Shown here piece by piece: positions 52,730 to 61,128 of a stretch of 64,000 nt of DNA. How positions within the stretch are numbered: the stretch's first letter is position 1; each line of letters opens with the position of its first letter. This DNA comes from Cryobacterium mannosilyticum (GTDB lineage: Bacteria > Actinomycetota > Actinomycetes > Actinomycetales > Microbacteriaceae). The stretch is from positions 124,001-188,000 of the forward strand of contig NZ_SOFM01000010.1 of assembly GCF_004402705.1 (NCBI RefSeq). Direction: 5' to 3'. The position numbers and the translations under genes were made by a program. The notes below the pieces were generated by a model, which was not told the origin of the DNA, did not search any database, and was given only the letters and a program-made list of their open reading frames with translations.

Positions 52730-53308
52730 TCACGGCCGGCCGCGTCCACGCGCGGGTTGGGACGATGTAGCCTCAAGCTTCGCAAGGTCAGCAAGCGCCT
52801 CATCCGCCCAGGCAATCGCGGCACGCGCGGAGTGCTCACCCGCCGAGACAGTAAGGAGGATATAGGGAGCGGCCTGGGCAAGCCCTCCATTTTCGGCCAC
52901 TTCCGTGCGAGCTGCCTCCATGCGCGCGAGAGCGGCCTCCGCTTGCTCCCGCGCCTGCAGCACGAGCTCCCTACACGCTTCAGGACCGAGCTGGCTGCCG
53001 AAGAACAACCGAAGCATGAGCCCATTTCGTGGGTTTGGTGCCTGTGGGGGCTCAGCAAGAAGCTCTCGGAGTCGAGTAACTCCAGCGTCGGTAATCCCAA
53101 ACTTGCTAGAGCGGGAATCGGTAGCCTCTTGCCGTTCAACTAAACCCTTTCGCTCCAGCTCGGCCAGGACGGGGTATATCTGACCGAAACTCTCGCTCCA
53201 GAAGTGACCCAACGTATCCCGAATCTCCTCCCGCAACGCATATCCGGTCATCGGCATAATGCTGAGCGCTCCAAGTATCGCTGTCTGGGACTGATCGGAA
53301 CGCGGCAC
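52730..53308 (-). CDS. PadR family regulator
   Basis: This 192-residue regulator has a PadR winged helix (TAILGALSIMPMTGYALREE, WSESFGQIYPVLAELERKGL, then KFGITDAG) and a C-terminal dimerisation domain (about 105-170). GTG at 53306-53308 has AGGGGA before it; an in-frame ATG at 53321-53323 would overlap the operator. A TATCT-N3-AGATA site lies 17 bases upstream, and two more lie before the operon at 56.2 kb. Confidence 0.88.
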   Translation of the reverse strand: MPRSDQSQTAILGALSIMPMTGYALREEIRDTLGHFWSESFGQIYPVLAELERKGLVERQEATDSRSSKFGITDAGVTRLRELLAEPPQAPNPRNGLMLRLFFGSQLGPEACRELVLQAREQAEAALARMEAARTEVAENGGLAQAAPYILLTVSAGEHSARAAIAWADEALADLAKLEATSSQPARGRGRP

Positions 53309-53324
53309 TAGTGATCCCCTCATA

Positions 53325-53337
53325 TATCTGATAGATA
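53325..53337. promoter_or_regulatory. PadR site TATCT-GAT-AGATA
   Basis: This 13-bp inverted repeat stands just upstream of the PadR start. The same 5+3+5 pattern appears twice at 56172-56210, so it is the probable autoregulatory operator. Confidence 0.75.
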
Positions 53338-53416
53338 CATCACCGTAGTCAGGCTCAGCCTCGGTGTCAAAATCACCGGCACCGCACCTTCAGGCCCGGC
53401 CTCCGGGGCGCACTGG

Positions 53417-54025
53417 CTATCCGGCGGACGGGCGGAGCCGTGGTACCTGTTCGAGCAGATCGGCGGTGGTAACGACCGTGGCGAATTCCCCGTCTAGGTT
53501 TACCCCGGTCATCCGAGACAGGACAGCTGCCGCGACGTTCTCACCGTCCTGAGCGATGCGGTCAAAGGTATGGGTGGCGTCCAGGGGGAAGTACACCCGG
53601 TAACCGAGGTTGCCCCCCACTCGCGCTGTGGTCTCGCAGCAGTGGTTGGTCGTGATCCCACAGACGACCAGTTCCTCGATGGCGTTCTCCTGCAGCCAGG
53701 CGTGCAGGTCAGGAGTGCCATGGAAGCTGGAATTGACGCTTTTGGTGACCAGGAGATCCGGGGTGCCCGTGATGATGTCCTTGAACGCGTTTCCGGGGTT
53801 GTCCGGGTGGAGAGGTGAGGAAGGCGCGGTGGAGTCATGGCGGACGAAGATGACGGGTCGACCGGTTTCCCGCCAGCGCGTCAACAGAGCCTCGATGTTC
53901 GCCTCGCACGACGGATTATCTCGCGGACCCCAGTAGGCGGTCTCATCGAAGGCTTGTTGGACGTCGACAAGCACAAGAGCGGCGCGCGGATCAAGGGCTC
54001 GAGGCAAGGACGGGTTATCAGTCAT
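53417..54025 (-). CDS. isochorismatase family cysteine hydrolase
   Basis: This 202-residue hydrolase has the family triad: aspartate in ALVLVDVQQAF, lysine in LLVTKSVNSSFHGT and cysteine in VVCGITTNHCCETTARVGG. Members hydrolyse small amides or vinyl ethers (nicotinamidase, N-carbamoyl compounds). The substrate is unknown. The start overlaps the GNAT remnant's stop as ATGA. It is the last gene of the PadR-linked operon. Confidence 0.9.
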   Translation of the reverse strand: MTDNPSLPRALDPRAALVLVDVQQAFDETAYWGPRDNPSCEANIEALLTRWRETGRPVIFVRHDSTAPSSPLHPDNPGNAFKDIITGTPDLLVTKSVNSSFHGTPDLHAWLQENAIEELVVCGITTNHCCETTARVGGNLGYRVYFPLDATHTFDRIAQDGENVAAAVLSRMTGVNLDGEFATVVTTADLLEQVPRLRPSAG

Positions 54026-54250
54026 GGTGTTCCGTTCAGTGAGGTGCGTCGTTCAATGAGGATGGTATCGCGCCACGTGCCATCAGCAGGTCCGTACGAC
54101 ATGAGTGCGATTCGTTCACGTCGGCCGATAACCCGGAATCCGGCGCCCTCGTGCAGGCGCAGGCTGGCCGTGTTCTCCGGGAAGACCGAGGACTGGATCG
54201 TCCAGTGCCCATTCTCCTCGGCGGCGGTGATGAAGCTCTTCAGGAGCAGA
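54022..54250 (-). pseudogene. C-terminal half of a GNAT acetyltransferase
   Basis: The frame carries only the second half of a phosphinothricin-acetyltransferase-like GNAT protein: LLLKSFITAAEENGHWTIQS, then FPENTASLRLHEGAGFRVIG and WRDTILIERR. The acetyl-CoA-binding N-terminal half is missing, and the frame runs into the 3' end of the flavoprotein gene. No proper start is visible at the junction. Confidence 0.75.
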
Positions 54251-55508
54251 CTGTGGAGCACACAGCCGTCGCAGGCAGCTTGAGTTCGACGTTGCTCGCT
54301 GCCGTGATGTCGCCGGCGATCCATGCAGTGATGGAGCGTACCTGTTCGTATCCGGTGGCGAGCAGGAAGGTGGGCGCGCGGCCATAGCTCTTCATTCCTG
54401 CCAGGAAGAAACCGGGCTCCGGGTGGGTGAGCTCGGCGAAGCCATGCGGCTCTACCGTCCCGCAGGTGTGCACATTCGGGTCAATGAGCGGCGCGAGGCG
54501 CTTGGGCGCTTCAATGATTTCGTCTAGTTCGAGGCGGATCTCCCGAAGCATGGCAAGGTTCGGCCGCAATCCGGTGGCGCTGACCACGAGGTCGGTGTCG
54601 TGCTCGACCAATTCGCCAGCGCGAGAGCCATAGACGCGGACTCCGTCGTCGGTGCGGCCTAAGCGCACAATCTCGAATCGGTCGACGACGGCGATGCGCC
54701 CGGCGGTGACGAGCGCGTCGACACGACGCCCGATCGACGCCCGCGCAGCGAGTCCGTCGTCGTCGGAAGTCGTAACTCGGACAGCGCTTGCATTCCGGAT
54801 CAACCACGTGATGCGGGTTTTCGGTTCCTGCTCGGTGAGCTCCGCCAACGCCAGCAGCGTGTTCGCGGCGGAGTGACCTGCGCCGACCACCGTCGTGTGC
54901 CGGCCGGCGAACCGCTCGCGGTCCCGGCCGAGCACGTCGGGCAGGGCGTGGCTGACCCGGTCAGTAACGTCGGCGAGTCCGAGTGGATCCAGTCCCGACG
55001 AGGCGAGGCTGTTTGGATACGCGTAGGTGCCGGACGTGTCGATCACGGCGCGCGCAGTGAACTCCTCGACGCCCTCAACGGTTCGCGCACGGAGCAGGAA
55101 CGGCGTCGACGCACGAAGTGCAGTGCGCGTGCGGTCCATGCCCCGCCGAGTCACCGCCTCAACCATGACGCCGGTCCGGATGCGGTGGGCGAGTGAGTCG
55201 AGCGCCGCCAGCGGCTCCAGATAGTTCTCCACGAGTTCGGCACCCGTCGGGAGACCCTCGGGGGCCGGCAACTGCCACCCAGTTGCTTCGAGCAGTCGGC
55301 GCGACGCGGGGTCAACGACGTGCTTCCACGGCGAGAACAACCGAGTGTGCCCCCACTGCCGAATGCTGGAGGCGATCTCGTCGCCCGACTCGTAGATCAC
55401 GAATTCGATTCCGCGCTCGACGAGGTTGGCGGCAGCAGCGAGCCCGACCGGGCCCGCGCCGATGATCGCGACCGGCAGGGATTCCGGGCTGCGCTGATGC
55501 AGGCTCAT
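54240..55508 (-). CDS. FAD/NAD(P)-dependent oxidoreductase
   Basis: This 422-residue flavoprotein has a FAD-binding Rossmann motif at the start (VAIIGAGPVGLAAAANLVER), a second NAD(P) motif at about 205-225 (TTVVGAGHSAANTLLALAEL) and a C-terminal FAD contact (FFLAGMKSYGRAPTFLLATG). It resembles flavin monooxygenase-like proteins often found in actinobacterial arsenic or stress loci, but no ars gene is seen here. The last residues (TAVCSTVCS) end abruptly at the junction with the GNAT remnant. Its start overlaps the upstream membrane gene as ATGA. Confidence 0.85.
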   Translation of the reverse strand: MSLHQRSPESLPVAIIGAGPVGLAAAANLVERGIEFVIYESGDEIASSIRQWGHTRLFSPWKHVVDPASRRLLEATGWQLPAPEGLPTGAELVENYLEPLAALDSLAHRIRTGVMVEAVTRRGMDRTRTALRASTPFLLRARTVEGVEEFTARAVIDTSGTYAYPNSLASSGLDPLGLADVTDRVSHALPDVLGRDRERFAGRHTTVVGAGHSAANTLLALAELTEQEPKTRITWLIRNASAVRVTTSDDDGLAARASIGRRVDALVTAGRIAVVDRFEIVRLGRTDDGVRVYGSRAGELVEHDTDLVVSATGLRPNLAMLREIRLELDEIIEAPKRLAPLIDPNVHTCGTVEPHGFAELTHPEPGFFLAGMKSYGRAPTFLLATGYEQVRSITAWIAGDITAASNVELKLPATAVCSTVCS

Positions 55509-55891
55509 TGGGCAGCAAGAACTAGATAGATCGTTGCGAGGGCCAGCGTGGTCGGGGTCATGATGAGGCGTTCAAGTTTGCTGCGGGAGATTCCGTTCAT
55601 GACAACGCCGAGCACGAAGTATGCCGTCATCACCCACATCGTGATTGCCGTGAAGGATTCGTTGACCACCGGCGGGACAAGGCTTGCCTTGGCCAGGGCC
55701 GCATAGGCGAAGAGGACATATATGCCTATGGACAGGGCGCTCCCGGCTCTCAGCTTGGCAGGGAGGACGCGATGCTGTCCGCCCCAGGCCATCCTCCCCA
55801 GCGGTGCTCCGGCAATGAGCGCACCTTGGAGAATTGTCAGGCCGGCCAGAACTGCGCAGGCAAGTATTGCAAGAAACTGATCCAACGGCAT
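55505..55891 (-). CDS. four-helix membrane protein
   Basis: This 128-residue protein has four membrane helices with LIAGAPLGRMAWGGQHRVLP in the first loop and SRSKLERLIMTPTTLALA before the last helix. It is paralogous to the membrane part of the protein at 40913-41596. The gene is coupled to the flavoprotein (ATGA overlap) and to a small upstream frame (TAATG). It may be a membrane partner of the flavoprotein, but no function is known. Confidence 0.75.
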   Translation of the reverse strand: MPLDQFLAILACAVLAGLTILQGALIAGAPLGRMAWGGQHRVLPAKLRAGSALSIGIYVLFAYAALAKASLVPPVVNESFTAITMWVMTAYFVLGVVMNGISRSKLERLIMTPTTLALATIYLVLAAQ

Positions 55892-56157
55892 TACGTGTCC
55901 ATCCTCTTATCCGGCACACAGCGAGCACTCCCCCGGCTGAGGGAGAATCTCTTTCGGGACGCATGGCTGCGAAAACGCTGCCGGCGCAGCTCCAATTCAG
56001 GCTGCTCGGTCGCTCCCCCCTCTGCGGCACCGCTCCTGCACGCGCCGAGCGCCCGCACGGCCCGTCGAAACAAGACGAAACCCGTCAGGAATGCGGTGCC
56101 GACAACGAAGGAGCCCCGGGCAAAGGGTGAGAATGACCTCGTCACTGTAGGTTTCAA
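55891..56157 (-). CDS. small putative membrane protein
   Basis: This 88-codon frame lies directly after the two operators and ends TAATG on the next start. It has one hydrophobic helix (GSFVVGTAFLTGFVLF) followed by a basic and glycine-rich tail. It would begin with TTG at 56155-56157 or GTG a few codons later. No family was recognised; its position makes it likely but not certain. Confidence 0.4.
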   Translation of the reverse strand: MKPTVTRSFSPFARGSFVVGTAFLTGFVLFRRAVRALGACRSGAAEGGATEQPELELRRQRFRSHASRKRFSLSRGSARCVPDKRMDT

Positions 56158-56171
56158 AGCACATCGCTTTC

Positions 56172-56210
56172 TATCTGTCAGATATATTGTACTGACATAT
56201 CTAACAGATA
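56172..56210. promoter_or_regulatory. two PadR-type sites around a -10 box
   Basis: TATCTGTCAGATA (56172-56184) and TATCTAACAGATA (56198-56210, within the longer palindrome CATATCTAACAGATATG) share the 5+3+5 pattern with the site at 53325. Their centres are 26 bp apart. They flank TACAAT on the reverse strand (56186-56191), a fair -10 box for the operon running to 53417. Repression by the PadR protein is the natural reading. Confidence 0.8.
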
Positions 56211-56227
56211 TGCCCGGCGATTGTTTC

Positions 56228-56710
56228 TCATTTCACGCGTCGGGCGCCGGAGCGCATGATTGTGAAGCGGAGAATCGCGGCCAACCCCATCAACGGAATC
56301 ATTGCTGCATGACTGAGAGTCATCATCGTCCCGGCGGTCATGCTCCCCACCAGGAAGGGACCACTAGTAAGGACCGCAGGAAGAAACATCGCTGCCGACA
56401 TTTCTGCGATGGCTCCCCAACTGTGACGTTTACAGATCATGTAGAGGGTCATCGGTATGGTCATGTTGAGCGCCATGGCGAAGTTCGACAGGACGGGCAG
56501 CCGGCTCCACGGATCGCTTACTCCGGCGAACCCCGCCAGAAGATCGTAGAGTGGGTCCAAGGCGAACATTCCTGCGTACATCAACACGACCATTACGGCG
56601 AAATGCCCGACGAGGTGGAAGAGTGCTGATCGGCGCTGCAGGCCAGCCTGACCGATCTCCATCGAGGAATCACGCGAACGGACGCGAAAATACGGCATAT
56701 GCGACGTCAT
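56228..56710 (-). CDS. small membrane protein, paralogue of 45149-45652
   Basis: This 160-residue protein has four hydrophobic helices. The conserved core reads MALNMTIPMTLYMICKRHSW, then AEMSAAMFLPAVLTSGPFL and LSHAAMIPLMGLAAIL, matching the family member at 45149. AGGTGA stands 5 bases before the ATG at 56708-56710. It ends just before the PadR sites, so it is transcribed separately from the operon beyond. The function is unknown. Confidence 0.7.
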   Translation of the reverse strand: MTSHMPYFRVRSRDSSMEIGQAGLQRRSALFHLVGHFAVMVVLMYAGMFALDPLYDLLAGFAGVSDPWSRLPVLSNFAMALNMTIPMTLYMICKRHSWGAIAEMSAAMFLPAVLTSGPFLVGSMTAGTMMTLSHAAMIPLMGLAAILRFTIMRSGARRVK

Positions 56711-57120
56711 AGTGTCACCTGCCCCTGGACCGGGATTCCGCAGAGAGGGCGGCGTGAAGATGGCTCCTAATCGTGAAAACATGCGTCTCGATTCATTCAA
56801 GGGGTGAAGGGCCGTCGCTCCATGCGCCCGGGTTGCTCTCACGCTACGGAATGCCGCCAACGGGTACATCAGCCTTCGGGACGTTCCCCAGCACATCCAA
56901 CCGGCACCGCGGTATACCACGCGATCGAGAAATCATGTTGCTGCGTACGTTGGGGTGGTGTTCGACGCACGTGACGGCGCATTCAGACCGCTCCGGGGCC
57001 GCCTGTCGGCCCCCAGATGAATCGACGGTCAGGCGCGAGTCGCGGTCAGCCGTCAGGAAGTGGCCTCTGCCGCTGAAGGCGCCGGCCTGGATCCCGCGTC
57101 CGGACGCCCGTTTAGAGGGC
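56711..57120. other. 410-base gap without a recognised gene
   Basis: Short frames occur on both strands, none with family resemblance. The left end must contain the upstream region of the membrane protein gene. Confidence 0.4.
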
Positions 57121-57996
57121 TCAGCGCCTTTCCACGGATCTCCCCTGGGCGACGGGAAGAGGCGCGGCGATGAACTCGAGGACGGCGTCGAGAGTGAGGT
57201 CCGCCGATAGGATTCGCCGATGCCCGAGCCCCTCGGTGGCGACCAGGTGCGAGCGCTCACCGTGGGCGGCGTGAAGTTGTTCCGACTGCTCGATGTCGAC
57301 GACCGGGTCCACTCGATCATGAAACAGCAGCAGAGCGACCGATGCCGGAAGTGGGTTCTGGACCCCGGAGAAGCGTGAAAGTGCATCGGGTTCGTTCTCG
57401 AAGACCCGGCGCACGAACGCTGCGCCCAACTCAGCCGTCGCGGCCGGCCCCAGGCCAAGAGACTGCCCGAAGTAACTGAGCAGGTATCCGGGTTCGGCAA
57501 CCCCCGAAATTCCAACTACACGGTTCGTGTCCAGGCCATTGGCCACGGCGGAGATTGCGCCGAGCACACCGAACGAGTGGGCGACGACGGCTTCAAAGGA
57601 TCCGTGCAGGCGCTGCAGCTGGACCATTGCGTCGACGTACTCGCGCACGTCGGTGTAGCGTCCGTCGGAACTTCCGTTGGCGGGCGCATCGAAAGAAACG
57701 ACGGTGTAGCCTTCGGCGCGTAGCTCACGGATGAGGCGGGCAAACTGGACGGCCCGGCCGCGCCAACCGTGCACGAGCAGCACCGGGCGGGCGCCGGTTC
57801 CCCACTGGTAGGTGACGACGTTTTTGTTGTTCACGGTGATGGTTCCCACGCGAGCGCTGTCGTGGGTTGCACGTTCGTCCGGGCGCACGGGCAGACGGCT
57901 GCCCACACGCCTGAAGAGGATAAGGGCGAGTCGACCAGCCAGGCGCGGGGAGAGAGTTTCAGCAGCGGAAAAAGCCATTCGGATGACACTAGGCAT
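57121..57996 (-). CDS. alpha/beta hydrolase
   Basis: This 291-residue hydrolase has the fold's hallmarks: PVLLVHGWRGRAVQFARLIR (oxyanion region), FDAPANGSS, the nucleophile serine in AVVAHSFGVLG, an aspartate in LLFHDRVDPVV and a final histidine in EGLGHRRIL. The ATG at 57994-57996 has GAGGAG before it. It is divergent from a TetR regulator 79 bases away, with two operators between, and so is probably repressed by it. The substrate is unknown. Confidence 0.88.
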   Translation of the reverse strand: MPSVIRMAFSAAETLSPRLAGRLALILFRRVGSRLPVRPDERATHDSARVGTITVNNKNVVTYQWGTGARPVLLVHGWRGRAVQFARLIRELRAEGYTVVSFDAPANGSSDGRYTDVREYVDAMVQLQRLHGSFEAVVAHSFGVLGAISAVANGLDTNRVVGISGVAEPGYLLSYFGQSLGLGPAATAELGAAFVRRVFENEPDALSRFSGVQNPLPASVALLLFHDRVDPVVDIEQSEQLHAAHGERSHLVATEGLGHRRILSADLTLDAVLEFIAAPLPVAQGRSVERR

Positions 57997-58021
57997 GCTG
58001 GTCTCCTCACCAGAAGAACAA

Positions 58022-58059
58022 TACGGACGACCGTACATGTAACAATACGGATGATCGTA
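58022..58059. promoter_or_regulatory. paired TetR operators
   Basis: TACGGACGACCGTA (58022-58035) and TACGGATGATCGTA (58046-58059) are 14-bp near-palindromes 24 bp apart in the divergent gap. They fit TetR dimers and probably control both genes. Confidence 0.75.
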
Positions 58060-58075
58060 CTACTAAACTGATGTC

Positions 58076-58756
58076 ATGAAACCACTCGACGGTCGAAAAG
58101 CCCGCGGCGACGAGTCACGCCGCGTCGTTCTGGCTCGTGCCGTTGACATTGCGTCCGTCAACGGGCTTGAGGGGCTCACTATCGGGCGTTTGGCAGCCGA
58201 GGTGTCCGCGAGTAAGAGCGGCGTGGCCGCACTCTTCGGCACCAAAGAGCAGCTCCAGCTCGCCGCGATCGAGACTGCCCGCGGCATATTCACCGCCTCC
58301 GTCATCGACCTGGCACGCACACAACCTCGCGGTCTTCGCCGGCTGTGCGCCCTCCTTCGAAGCTGGATCGACTACTCTGCCGATCGTGTTTTCGAGGGCG
58401 GATGTTTCTTCTTCGCTGTTTCCGCTGAATTCGACTCTCGGCCCGGCGTTGTGCACGACGCCATCGTGCGGGCTGTCGACGAGAGAGACGCATACATTGC
58501 CGCCAACATCGGTCACGCCGTCGATCAGGGAGAGCTGCTCGACACCACCGTCAGCCGACAGCTCGTGTTCGAACTCACTGCTCTGATCGAGGCGTCCAAC
58601 TCGTACTCGCTCCTACGTATGTCTGCGGAACCGTACGAATTCGCTCGCCGCGGCGTCGTATCCCGACTCCTGGCGAGCGGCGCCAACATGACGGTTCTCG
58701 CTGAGGCTGGCCTCGTAGATCCGGTCCCCGGCAAACCTGGCACCGGTCGACCTTAG
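58076..58756 (+). CDS. TetR family transcriptional regulator
   Basis: This 226-residue protein has an N-terminal TetR helix-turn-helix (about 18-65: VDIASVNGLEGLTIGRLAAE, SASKSGVAALFGTKEQLQ) and a C-terminal ligand domain of the TetR_C type with CFFFAVSAEFDSRPG. It stands opposite an alpha/beta hydrolase gene with paired operators in between. Its stop overlaps the end of the convergent DUF5937 gene by four bases. Confidence 0.9.
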   Translation: MKPLDGRKARGDESRRVVLARAVDIASVNGLEGLTIGRLAAEVSASKSGVAALFGTKEQLQLAAIETARGIFTASVIDLARTQPRGLRRLCALLRSWIDYSADRVFEGGCFFFAVSAEFDSRPGVVHDAIVRAVDERDAYIAANIGHAVDQGELLDTTVSRQLVFELTALIEASNSYSLLRMSAEPYEFARRGVVSRLLASGANMTVLAEAGLVDPVPGKPGTGRP

Positions 58757-59706
58757 CCGCCGAGAAGCGCGGTACCCAACTCGCTTCGGAAATAGAGTAC
58801 AACGCGGCCATGGCGCGTCGACGTGACGAGGCGTCCGGCGTGGAGTGCCCGCAGGTGCTGGTTCACTGCGGACGTCGTAACGCCCATACGAAGGCCGAGG
58901 TCCGTGGACGAAGTTGGCTCGCTGAGAACCGCCAGCAAGGCCGCCCGGGTTCGGCCGAGTAGTTGGATGGCCCCTGCATCAGTCGCCGACGTGCTTGTCT
59001 CCCACATCGCACCCTGGCCGCGTGCCGCGTACAGAATCATCGGCGGCCCGCTGGGATCACTCGGTGCGCTGGCGCCGCTCGTGAAAATGGTAGGCACGAA
59101 AGTCATACCGCGCCCTGCCACTGCCTTCGAGGTCGTTAGTTTGCACTCCACCTGCACAGAAAGGACGGCGTCGGCGATGGACACCCTGGTGTCAATGGTA
59201 TTTATCATCGCGGACAACCCAACCTGAGCAATCTGCCGACCGCGATAAGCAATGTCAGCCTCGAGAAGGGTGCGCATCCGAAGCCAATGTGGTTGAAAGC
59301 AACTCTCCCAGTACTGCTCGAGAATGTTGGCCGTTCGGTCGAGAGCGGCTCTCGGATCGCCCCTCAGCGCGGCCGGTATCTCACCATGTATAGCCTCGAT
59401 CTGCCGCGTGAAAAGCGAAGGATCAGTCGACCGGAATCTGTCCAGCTCGTCGACGATCCGCGTCAGGGGACTTCCCGGTCGCGGATTGAGCAGGTCCGGC
59501 GTGCTCAAGCGCGTGTCGATAAGCGCGAGCAGCAGTTCAGTGTCCAGGCGTGAGCGCGCCTTTTCCGTGCGCCTCAGCCAGGGAAGCTGGAGCGGAAATC
59601 GGGCAGGGTCCTTGAGGGCACGGAGCGAGAGCCCCATCTCGCACAGGGGTGAAATACCGAACCGCACTTCGCCAACGTCTTCCTCGTTCAGCGTGTAGGT
59701 CAGCAT
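58753..59706 (-). CDS. ArsR-like winged-helix regulator, DUF5937 family
   Basis: This 317-residue protein has a large N-terminal DUF5937 domain (VGEVRFGISPLCEMGLSLRA, then EQYWESCFQPHWLRMRTLLE) and a C-terminal ArsR-type winged helix (ALLAVLSEPTSSTDLGLRMG, TTSAVNQHLRALHAGRLVTS). This family commonly sits beside an MFS exporter, as here. The ATG at 59704-59706 gives the normal start LTYTLNEEDV. Confidence 0.88.
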   Translation of the reverse strand: MLTYTLNEEDVGEVRFGISPLCEMGLSLRALKDPARFPLQLPWLRRTEKARSRLDTELLLALIDTRLSTPDLLNPRPGSPLTRIVDELDRFRSTDPSLFTRQIEAIHGEIPAALRGDPRAALDRTANILEQYWESCFQPHWLRMRTLLEADIAYRGRQIAQVGLSAMINTIDTRVSIADAVLSVQVECKLTTSKAVAGRGMTFVPTIFTSGASAPSDPSGPPMILYAARGQGAMWETSTSATDAGAIQLLGRTRAALLAVLSEPTSSTDLGLRMGVTTSAVNQHLRALHAGRLVTSTRHGRVVLYFRSELGTALLGG

Positions 59707-59761
59707 GAAGCAATACCCTACATCAGTTCTTTTGCGCACTCACCTCTGGCAGAACTGACAT

Positions 59762-61018
59762 ATGCCTACTGAAGCTCCCGCAATCGACCGCATCGAAGTG
59801 CACCCCGACGGCCCATCAAGCCACCAGATGTTACGAATTCTCGCCACCCAGATATTCTTGAACTCTCTTGGACGCGGTGTTTTCCTGGCTCTCACCGTCC
59901 TGTACTTCACATTGATCGTCGGACTGAGCGTCACGGAAATCGCCGTCATTCTTACTGTCTCAAGCGCGTTGGGCGTGGCCACGTCGTGGCTCGGTGGCAG
60001 CCTCGCGGACAGAGTGAGCGCCAAGCGACTCCTTCTCGCGCTCCTGGTGGTGGAAGGGCTTGCCTTAGTGTCCTATGCTTTCGCCTCGTCGTTTATGGTT
60101 GCGCTCGTCATAGCCTGCGTGGTGAACGGGGCCAGCAGTGGCAGCAAGGCCGTGAGAGCGACCATCGTCGGCCGGGCCTTCGAAGGCGAAGTCCGGATCA
60201 GGACACGAGCGATTCTACTTACTGTAGGAAACGTCGGAATTGCACTTGGCGGCGCGGCGGCGAGCATCCCGCTGTTGTTGGATGCCCCGGACGCGTACCG
60301 CCTGACAATCGGTATCGCCGGTTTCGCGACCTTGATCAGCGCCGCGCGTATCGTCGCCCTGCCACGCCGCGTCGACGCTATTGTGCTGTCCAAGGTCGAT
60401 CGGGCGGCCTCAGCTCACCTGGTTGGCCGGTCACCCTGGCGGGACCCACGCTACCTGGGGCTGGCAGCGCTCTCCGCACTGTTCGGTATCCAGTTCGGTC
60501 TCGCCGAAATTGGCCTCCCGTTATGGGTCTTGCACCACACGCAGGCCCCGGTGGTTGTCGTTTCCATAGCTCTGATCGTCAACACGGTTTTGGTAGTCGC
60601 CCTGCAGATTCCGCTTTCGCGCGGTAGCCATGACATACGACGCGCAGGAAAAGCGGTTTCCTTGGCGGGCGTATTCATGGCTATTGCGTGCGCCGTCTAC
60701 GCTGCGTCCGCAGGAGTGTCGCCCGTACTGGCTCTCGCGCTGATCCTCGCCGCAGCTGTTGCCCACACATTCGGCGAAATCCTCTCCTCGGCGGGAATCT
60801 GGGGCCTTAGCTATGAGCTCGCCGACCCGCGTAGCGCCGGCGCATACCAGGGACTATTCGCGATGGCGTTCTCAACCGGCACCATGGTGACCCCCGCTGT
60901 TATCGCCGTCACCGTTGTAGACAATGGAACAGCAGGTTGGGTCGTACTCGGCGTGATCTTCCTCTCTTCATCGGCCGGCATTCGCGCGATCGCTCATCGT
61001 GCCCCGTCGAGCGCATGA
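59762..61018 (+). CDS. MFS transporter
   Basis: This 418-residue protein has about twelve membrane helices and the signature loop GGSLADRVSAKRLL after helix 2. It is of the drug-exporter type by length and by its divergent DUF5937 regulator, 55 bases away. The substrate is unknown. The start ATG at 59762 is near the likely promoter region and leaves a charged N-terminus of about 20 residues. Confidence 0.88.
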   Translation: MPTEAPAIDRIEVHPDGPSSHQMLRILATQIFLNSLGRGVFLALTVLYFTLIVGLSVTEIAVILTVSSALGVATSWLGGSLADRVSAKRLLLALLVVEGLALVSYAFASSFMVALVIACVVNGASSGSKAVRATIVGRAFEGEVRIRTRAILLTVGNVGIALGGAAASIPLLLDAPDAYRLTIGIAGFATLISAARIVALPRRVDAIVLSKVDRAASAHLVGRSPWRDPRYLGLAALSALFGIQFGLAEIGLPLWVLHHTQAPVVVVSIALIVNTVLVVALQIPLSRGSHDIRRAGKAVSLAGVFMAIACAVYAASAGVSPVLALALILAAAVAHTFGEILSSAGIWGLSYELADPRSAGAYQGLFAMAFSTGTMVTPAVIAVTVVDNGTAGWVVLGVIFLSSSAGIRAIAHRAPSSA

Positions 61019-61128
61019 TCGTGCTGCACCGTTCATGGCGACCGAATGTCAGCCGCAGAACTAGGACGTGACCACGAATTCACGCCTCTTGAGAGGCGAC
61101 CCGGGTGTGGCATGGATAGGATTCCCCA

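Noticed and set aside
54240..55508. Assignment of the flavoprotein to an arsenic resistance locus
   Set aside because: No arsenic transporter, reductase or ArsR-type arsenic sensor with a CxC motif is nearby.
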